Of a stretch of 64,000 bases of DNA, positions 59,019 through 64,000 are shown piece by piece. The position numbers and the translations under genes were made by a program. The stretch lies in NCBI GenBank assembly GCA_015229045.1, contig JADGCJ010000005.1:17157-81156 (forward strand). The letters are read 5' to 3'. Positions within the stretch are counted from its first letter, which is position 1. Every line of letters starts with the position of its first letter. The notes beneath the pieces were generated by a model. The model did no database searches. It was not told the DNA's origin and saw nothing but the letters and a program-made list of their open reading frames with translations. The stretch comes from Magnetococcales bacterium (GTDB taxonomy: Bacteria; Pseudomonadota; Magnetococcia; Magnetococcales; DC0425bin3).

Positions 59019-60278
59019 ATGTTGGGCATCATTTTTCTGGCCATGGAAGACTTTCTTGAAACCAGCGTTGGTGCGGGTGCCTGGGCACGTGCCCAATCTT
59101 TGGCCATGACTGGCAACAAAGAGTATGTCCCGGAAGTGGATTATCCGGATCAGGAGTTGATGACCCTGTTCCGGGTCGCCACGCGCTTATTGGAAACCGA
59201 TCTGGATGCCATGCTGGAAAGGATGGGCCAACACATGGGCAGCGGCCTTGTGGAGATGGGGGTCTCCATGGGGTTGATCGAGGCGCATTGGACCACCATG
59301 GATATTCTGGAGAATCTTGCCCTGATTCTCCAAGGCGCCATGGAGTCGCAAAACGTCAACATCGAGCCACCGGCCATCCGCACCTTGCGTTTGCGGCATG
59401 GAGAGACGGCCATTGTCTATTTTTCATCACGTCATCTGTGTTCTTTGTTACACGGCATCATTCAGGGGATCGGCGACTATTTTGATGAACCCATCGTCTT
59501 GAAAGAGCATCTGTGCATGAAGAACGGTTCTCTTTTGTGCCGTTCCTCGGTCACGTTCAATGATCCCATGCTCATGCACTTTGTCGACGTGCCACGGGAG
59601 TTCGAGACGTGTCGCCAGCGGGGGGATGAAATTTCATTTTTTAATCAATTCAAGGGGGTTCCTCTGAGTGGCAAAGGAAAGGTGGAGGGCTTTTCGGAAA
59701 ACGAGGCCCTGGTCCGGGTGATGCCCGGGCAGTTGCAGGCCATGCACCTCGAAGGGCGTACCTTTTTGTCGATGCCGCATTTGCCCATCGGTCTCGTGGC
59801 CCATGTGCGCGATGTCTATCCCCATCTGGGTGTGGTGCGTCTGTTTCGCATCAGTCTGGCGGAGGGGTATTTCGGGCATCGGGTCTTCAACCGTGTGGCC
59901 CCCGCCGAACCCATCCATGCGCGATTTGTCCTCAACGGGCGCGAACATGCTGCACACTTGTTGAATCTTTCTGCGGGTGGCGGGTCGTTTTCTCTCTCCC
60001 TCGAAGCTGCTGTTGATGAACGGGCACTCTTCGATCCCGTCTGGGTCAGTTTCACCTTGCCGCTGAAGTGGTTCTCGCAGGGCGATACCCTGGAGCTGGG
60101 TCCGCAGGAGCTGGAGGTTTGGGGCAATCTGTTGCATGTCCAGGTCCAGGAACGGGAGCGGTTGGTGCGGGTTGTCTTCAACGACCTGACCCATCGCGAT
60201 CTGGCCGTGATCAACGAGTTTCTCAAGAGCCGTCAACAAGAGGTTCTCCCGGAGATCAAACAGTACAACGGCCCCTGA
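59019..60278 (+). CDS. H-NOX-like domain fused to PilZ-type domain
   Basis: About 419 residues. Residues 1-180 have the H-NOX/HNOB pattern: MLGIIFLAMEDFLETSVGAGAW, DYPDQELMTLFRVAT, and the Y-x-S-x-R motif YFSSR. The helix that normally carries the haem-ligand His reads ENLALILQGAMESQ with no His. Residues 225-410 look like a PilZ pair, with NLSAGG near residue 310 (D/N-x-S-x-x-G) but no clear RxxxR. ATG 59019 is chosen because GAGG precedes it and MLGIIF matches the H-NOX start. Divergent from the type I transporter. Likely a c-di-GMP-related regulator. Confidence 0.75.
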   Translation: MLGIIFLAMEDFLETSVGAGAWARAQSLAMTGNKEYVPEVDYPDQELMTLFRVATRLLETDLDAMLERMGQHMGSGLVEMGVSMGLIEAHWTTMDILENLALILQGAMESQNVNIEPPAIRTLRLRHGETAIVYFSSRHLCSLLHGIIQGIGDYFDEPIVLKEHLCMKNGSLLCRSSVTFNDPMLMHFVDVPREFETCRQRGDEISFFNQFKGVPLSGKGKVEGFSENEALVRVMPGQLQAMHLEGRTFLSMPHLPIGLVAHVRDVYPHLGVVRLFRISLAEGYFGHRVFNRVAPAEPIHARFVLNGREHAAHLLNLSAGGGSFSLSLEAAVDERALFDPVWVSFTLPLKWFSQGDTLELGPQELEVWGNLLHVQVQERERLVRVVFNDLTHRDLAVINEFLKSRQQEVLPEIKQYNGP

Positions 60279-60423
60279 CTCCGCTGTCATACCCTTTCTG
60301 CTCCACAAACCGTTACAATTGGTCTGGTATTTGCTTCAGGAGAGCAAAGCCGACGCAACACGTTTGCGAATGAGGGCGGGTTTTGGCTGAAGAACAAAGT
60401 CGGGTGCTGAAAACGAGGGAGCC

Positions 60424-60579
60424 ATGGCCGTGTCGGGTAGTCGATCGCAGAAAAAATGGCAACAAACGCGAGACGTGGGGTCCAAAATCCTGTCGGCGGT
60501 CTATATCGGTGGGGTGTATGGACTGATCCTGATCTCCCTTGTCCAGGCCTTGGTGCTGCTATCCTGGTTGCGTCACTGA
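60424..60579 (+). CDS. Small membrane protein (51 residues)
   Basis: MAVSGSRSQKKWQQTRDVGS with one predicted helix (about 22-48: ILSAVYIGGVYGLILISLVQALVLLSWL). GAGGGAG precedes the ATG. Its end overlaps the 3' end of panE on the other strand by 21 bases. No family recognised. Confidence 0.5.
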   Translation: MAVSGSRSQKKWQQTRDVGSKILSAVYIGGVYGLILISLVQALVLLSWLRH

Positions 60580-61554
60580 TCCTCCTGTTTCGTCGTGTTC
60601 CCGAGTCAATAGAGCGTAGAGGGTTTCAAGGCGCGGTGCGGCAATCCCCAGGGAGTGGGCCTTGCGCACGGCGTTTCCCAGGATCGCTTCCACTTCCATG
60701 GGGCGTTTCGCCTCATAATCCAACAGCATACTGGTTTTGTAGGGATACATGGCCCGGGTCTCGGTCAGGTTTCTTTCCACCACTTCGGGCGGGAGGGGAT
60801 GCCCTGCGGCCTCGGCTATGGCCAGAACCTCCTCCATGACTCTCCGGGCCAGATCAGCCAGTCTGGGTGAGGCCATGATGTCCTGCGTCGTCAACCCCCC
60901 GGCCAGGACCGAGAGCGGATTGAACGGTGCGTTCCAGACCAGCTTGCGCCATCGATCCGTGACGATCGCCGGGGAGACCGTGCAGGAGGTGCCCGCCCGT
61001 CTGAACCAGTGTGCCAATGACTCCGCCGCTGGCGATCCCCCTTGCGGATAACGACCGATGGCCAGCCGTCCATGACAGGTGTGACGCAAGAGACCCGGAG
61101 CGATGCGGCTCACGCAGATGAATGCCAGACCGCTCAGAATTTCATGGTTGGGGAAGGCGTCTGCAACGGATGATTCGATCTCCACGCCGTTCTGGATCAG
61201 CACGATCACTGTGCCTGGTCCCACCACGGGACGGATGATGTCAGCCGTGACGATTTCCGGCAGCACTTTCAGGGTGACGAGGATATAATCCGGATAGCCG
61301 TCGTAGTCGGTGAGCTGGCGCAGGACCGGGCGTGGCGCAAAGTCGAAATTCTCCTGCAGGCTTTCGATATGAATGCCCCGGGATTGGACTGTCGCGAAGT
61401 CGGAGCGGCAGAGTGCCGCCACCTCCAGACCGGCCTGGGCGAGACGTCCGCCGTAGTACCCTCCGATCGCTCCGGTGCCCACGACAAGAACCCGGGGAGG
61501 AGGTGCCGGTTGAGCAGGGGGTTCGCTGTTGGTTGCAGGCGTGGTTGTCTCCAT
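60559..61554 (-). CDS. panE: 2-Dehydropantoate 2-reductase
   Basis: 331 residues. NADPH-dependent step in pantothenate synthesis. GTGAIGGYYGGRLAQAG is the nucleotide loop, VTLKVLPEIV follows, and the catalytic lysine is in RWRKLVWNAPFNPLSVL. The C-terminal YPYKTSMLLDYEAKRPMEVEAILGNAV binds substrate. Confidence 0.92.
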   Translation of the reverse strand: METTTPATNSEPPAQPAPPPRVLVVGTGAIGGYYGGRLAQAGLEVAALCRSDFATVQSRGIHIESLQENFDFAPRPVLRQLTDYDGYPDYILVTLKVLPEIVTADIIRPVVGPGTVIVLIQNGVEIESSVADAFPNHEILSGLAFICVSRIAPGLLRHTCHGRLAIGRYPQGGSPAAESLAHWFRRAGTSCTVSPAIVTDRWRKLVWNAPFNPLSVLAGGLTTQDIMASPRLADLARRVMEEVLAIAEAAGHPLPPEVVERNLTETRAMYPYKTSMLLDYEAKRPMEVEAILGNAVRKAHSLGIAAPRLETLYALLTREHDETGGSVTQPG

Positions 61555-61589
61555 GGGTTGTCAATCTTTCGCTTCCGGAGTGATACGCG

Positions 61590-61904
61590 ATGAACAAAAT
61601 GAAGGTCTGTGTACGACTGTCGATCATTTTGCCCCTTCTGGCGGGCCTTTCCAGCGTGGCAGGTGCGGCAGATGCGGAAAAAGGCCGCGCCCTGCACGAT
61701 AAATCCTGTCTGGAGTGCCATGCCGCCAAATTTTCTGGCGATCCCCATCGTATCTATACCCGCGCCGACCACAAGAAGAAAAACAGGAAGGAACTCGCAG
61801 CCATGGTGGCTTTCTGCAATCAAAATGTGGGTACACGCTGGTTTGATGAAGAGATCGCTGACGTGGTGGAGTACCTCGACAAGGGCTTTTATAAATTTCC
61901 CTGA
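61590..61904 (+). CDS. Small exported monohaem cytochrome c
   Basis: 104 residues. Signal peptide to about ADA, then haem motif CLECH, IYTRADHKKKNRKELAAMVAFCNQNVG, WFDEEIADVVEYLDKGFYKFP. The Met ligand is probably in AAMVAF. GGAG lies upstream of ATG 61590. Likely a periplasmic electron carrier. Confidence 0.85.
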   Translation: MNKMKVCVRLSIILPLLAGLSSVAGAADAEKGRALHDKSCLECHAAKFSGDPHRIYTRADHKKKNRKELAAMVAFCNQNVGTRWFDEEIADVVEYLDKGFYKFP

Positions 61905-61917
61905 GATCATGCAAACC

Positions 61918-62466
61918 TCACCCGGCAGCCAACGCCTTCGACAGGGTGTCGGCGTCGGCAGGTGCGAAGGCGACCAGGAGGATGCGTTGCAGTGGTCCCG
62001 GCCCTGCGACCATCGTTTGACGCAGGGTGGTGATGGCAACCCGGGCAGCGTCCTCCTTCGGATAGCCATAGACCCCAGTGCTGATCGCCGGGAAGGCAAT
62101 CGAGCGCACGCTGTGCGTCATGGCCAGGCGTAGGCAGTTACGGTAACAATCGGCCAGACGGGCTGCCGGATCTCTCTCCTCATGGTAGATGGGACCGACG
62201 GTGTGAATCACATAACGAGCCGGTAAATCACCGCCGGTGGTGATAACGGCCTCGCCGGTAGGCAGACCGTCGAGGTGGTGTTCCTGACGGATTTTTTGAC
62301 ACGCCTCCAGAATGGCCGCACCACCCGCCCGGTGGATGGCGCCATCCACGCCACCGCCGCCCAGGAGAGAGGCGTTGGCGGCGTTGACGATGGCGTCAAC
62401 TTCCAGACGGGTGATATCCCCCGTCAGCACCTCGATCGACCACTTTTTTTCTGGCACGTAAAGCAC
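61918..62466 (-). CDS. Macrodomain protein (O-acetyl-ADP-ribose deacetylase-like)
   Basis: 182 residues. [23 protein letters not shown] is the ADP-ribose loop, [13 protein letters not shown] and [11 protein letters not shown] close the site. This is the YmdB/MacroD pattern. Probable role: removal of ADP-ribose or O-acetyl-ADP-ribose. Confidence 0.92.
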   Translation of the reverse strand: MLYVPEKKWSIEVLTGDITRLEVDAIVNAANASLLGGGGVDGAIHRAGGAAILEACQKIRQEHHLDGLPTGEAVITTGGDLPARYVIHTVGPIYHEERDPAARLADCYRNCLRLAMTHSVRSIAFPAISTGVYGYPKEDAARVAITTLRQTMVAGPGPLQRILLVAFAPADADTLSKALAAG

Positions 62467-62578
62467 GGTTTTTCTCCTGGATATGTTGTCCGATCAATAT
62501 CTTGTCCTGTTATTGTTGCACACTGTACCACCATCCAGAAAAATCTTTTCGAGTCGCGCATGTTTTTCCATAACAAAC

Positions 62579-62674
62579 GTAACTATTCAGCACCCGGCAA
62601 CGAATCGGGGTCCAGGGGGCTGGCGACCGGACAGGTCCAGGACAGAGTCCTGGTGGGGTTCGGGGCGAAGCCCT
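62579..62674 (+). repeat. Dispersed intergenic repeat, copy B
   Basis: About 96 bases, same orientation as copy A at 29636: GTAACTATTCAGCACCCGGC start, GGGGTCCAGGGGGCTGGC, inverted CCAGGACAGAGTCCTGG and GGGGCGAAGCCC. Lies in the 370-base gap between the macrodomain and transglycosylase genes, which otherwise shows no gene. Confidence 0.9.
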
Positions 62675-62836
62675 GACAAAAGCTTTCATGTCCAGGCCTT
62701 TCTTGCTGACAAGGCAAGAGGTACTGTTCCTCCAGCCTCCAGCCTCCAGCTTTCAGTGGTACGAAGATTGCATCCAGGTTCTGAAACCAAGAGCGCTTCC
62801 GCGACGTTGGATCCTTCAGAAGCAGGGTAAAGAGCC

Positions 62837-63874
62837 ATGCTGGACGTGACAAGTATCTCCTCGCCGACCCTTCCCCTGGCCCAAGCCGGAGCGAGTGATA
62901 TCAAGGGGATTACGCCATCCTTTCAGAATGATTTGAATGTGGCGTTTCAGGGAGTTGGGCACTCCTCGGGTAGTGGTTTCATGGCTGAGAGACCGGGGAA
63001 TGCTCCCCTGGGGCGGTTGGATACGCCCTGGTTGCCCAGTGGAGGTGTAGGGTCGGTTATGCAGGCTCCCGAGGCGGTCGGACATGCAGCGTGGTTGCCC
63101 ATGGGTGACAGCGGCGGCATGCCTGGTGTGACCACCGACAGCTTTTTACAGCCGGGTCCGGCCCCGGGATTGGCTTCCTTGAGCAACGCCGAGATGAGTT
63201 GGCTCGCCGAAGGGTTCCAGCAGCTGGCGATGGGGCGGGGTGTCGCTCCCGCGGGGGGTGTGCAGGGTCGTCCCGTGGTGATGCCCGGCAAGGCCCCGGG
63301 TTTGGCGGCGCTTTCCAAATCGGAACAGGCCTTCTTGACGTCGGAGTATCGATCCCTGGATCTGGCCAATGGCCAAAAAAGTCGGACGGAGCAGCGCGTC
63401 ACCACCCAACCTCTTGGCCAGAACCCCGATCCTGCGGCCCTGGATGCTCTTTATCGGCGACTGGTGCGGGACAGCATGACCCCGGCCCAGTCGACGCCCT
63501 ATGACCAATTGATCAGTCGTGCGGCGCAGAAGAATGATCTTGATCCCAAGTTGCTGCGGGCTGTTGTGCAGGCAGAGAGCGGTTTCAATCCCAAGGCGGT
63601 CTCCCGGGCCGGTGCCCAGGGACTGATGCAGCTCATGCCCGATACCGCCGAGGAGCTGGGGGTCACCGACCCCTTCAATCCGGAACAGAATGTCATGGCC
63701 GGGGCACGCTATCTGAAACAACTCCTGGATCGCTATCAGGGCAACAGGAACACCGCTCTCGCCGCCTACAACTGGGGCATGGGCAATGTCGACAGCCGCT
63801 CCGAACCCCTGCCCCGCGAAACCCGCAACTATATCTCCCGCATCAACCAGCTTATGAAGACGCATACGGCGTGA
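62837..63874 (+). CDS. Lytic transglycosylase (SLT domain)
   Basis: 345 residues. Residues 1-215 are low-complexity without a fold I recognise. Residues 225-340 form the SLT domain: VVQAESGFNPKAVSRAGAQG (catalytic Glu), GLMQLMPDTAEELGV, ARYLKQLLDRY and NTALAAYNWG. No typical signal peptide, as in flagellar or phage-type enzymes. Confidence 0.88.
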   Translation: MLDVTSISSPTLPLAQAGASDIKGITPSFQNDLNVAFQGVGHSSGSGFMAERPGNAPLGRLDTPWLPSGGVGSVMQAPEAVGHAAWLPMGDSGGMPGVTTDSFLQPGPAPGLASLSNAEMSWLAEGFQQLAMGRGVAPAGGVQGRPVVMPGKAPGLAALSKSEQAFLTSEYRSLDLANGQKSRTEQRVTTQPLGQNPDPAALDALYRRLVRDSMTPAQSTPYDQLISRAAQKNDLDPKLLRAVVQAESGFNPKAVSRAGAQGLMQLMPDTAEELGVTDPFNPEQNVMAGARYLKQLLDRYQGNRNTALAAYNWGMGNVDSRSEPLPRETRNYISRINQLMKTHTA

Positions 63875-63877
63875 GAA

Positions 63878-64000
63878 ATGGGTCGGAAAGTTGTTTGGAC
63901 GACTTGGAGTTTGGCAGCCGTGTACGGGAAGGGCAGGCCCGTCAAGGCAATCGCATTTGAAATTGGCATGCTTGAAAAATCGGACCTTGAACCGCGTTTA
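63878..64000 (+). CDS. Possible partial CDS at right edge
   Basis: An ATG four bases after the transglycosylase stop opens a frame to the window end (MGRKVVWTTWSLAAVYGKG, 41 codons). No family recognised; weak GAGAA upstream. Support is only the open frame and close spacing. Confidence 0.3.
   Translation, partial: MGRKVVWTTWSLAAVYGKGRPVKAIAFEIGMLEKSDLEPRL

Overview
The window is one stretch of a GC-rich proteobacterial chromosome. The mixture of an alphaproteobacterial-style DUF2066/pgsA-like/hda cluster, cd1 nitrite reductase, a CHASE-GAF kinase, chemotaxis and H-NOX/PilZ genes, very large surface proteins and dispersed GC-rich hairpin repeats recalls Magnetococcales or related Alphaproteobacteria. 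That placement is inference: no rRNA or marker fixes the taxon.

Layout. 1-9.2 kb: ilvB-ilvN-ilvC (ilvC runs off the left edge), gltA, a membrane-anchored dynamin-like GTPase, an HD-GYP-like gene followed by fur, and tRNA-Thr(CGU). 9.4-17.1 kb: a YbjN protein translationally coupled to a hybrid sensor kinase, a KamA-family radical SAM aminomutase, a beta-lactamase-fold lipoprotein and a dicarboxylate/Na+ symporter. 17.3-27.7 kb: a surface block on one strand with a 2530-residue repeat adhesin, an OmpA protein with thrombospondin type 3 repeats, and a glycosyltransferase fused to a methyltransferase. 27.8-34.2 kb: nirS and a giant acyl-CoA-dehydratase-activase-like fusion protein. 34.4-39.5 kb: an accessory zone with an orphan HicB-like gene beside a frameshifted hicA, a chemoreceptor, two AT-rich genes of unknown function and a pseudogene with three lesions. 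39.5-43.5 kb: a cluster of ATP-grasp ligase, inactive transglutaminase with seven membrane helices, retropepsin-like protease, and two small exported proteins that share a two-cysteine motif. 43.6-54.3 kb: uvrB, mazEF, an aspartate aminotransferase, parDE, a REC-HPt protein, an HTH-REC protein, purMN, and the DUF2066/pgsA-like/hda operon. 54.4-64 kb: an Rpn-type nuclease, a type I secretion pair (LapB/HlyD-like), a divergent H-NOX-like/PilZ protein, panE, a small cytochrome c, a macrodomain protein and a lytic transglycosylase.

How it may fit together. The adhesin carries an RTX-like module and the window also holds the ABC transporter and adaptor expected for type I export, 30 kb away. A PilZ protein with an H-NOX-like fold is divergent from that transporter, which suggests (inference) c-di-GMP-linked control of surface attachment. 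The glycosyltransferase-methyltransferase fusion beside the adhesin could modify it. nirS and the c-type cytochromes point to anaerobic or microaerobic nitrogen-oxide respiration.

The least explained material is the chimeric adhesin, the H-NOX-like protein that seems to lack its haem-ligand histidine, the retropepsin/ATP-grasp/two-cysteine gene cluster, and the AT-rich cassette at 37.1-38.6 kb. A dispersed repeat family occurs as two nearly complete copies (29.6 and 62.6 kb) and two fragments (0.75 and 9.33 kb). All function calls come from reading translated sequence and remembered family motifs; no database search was run.
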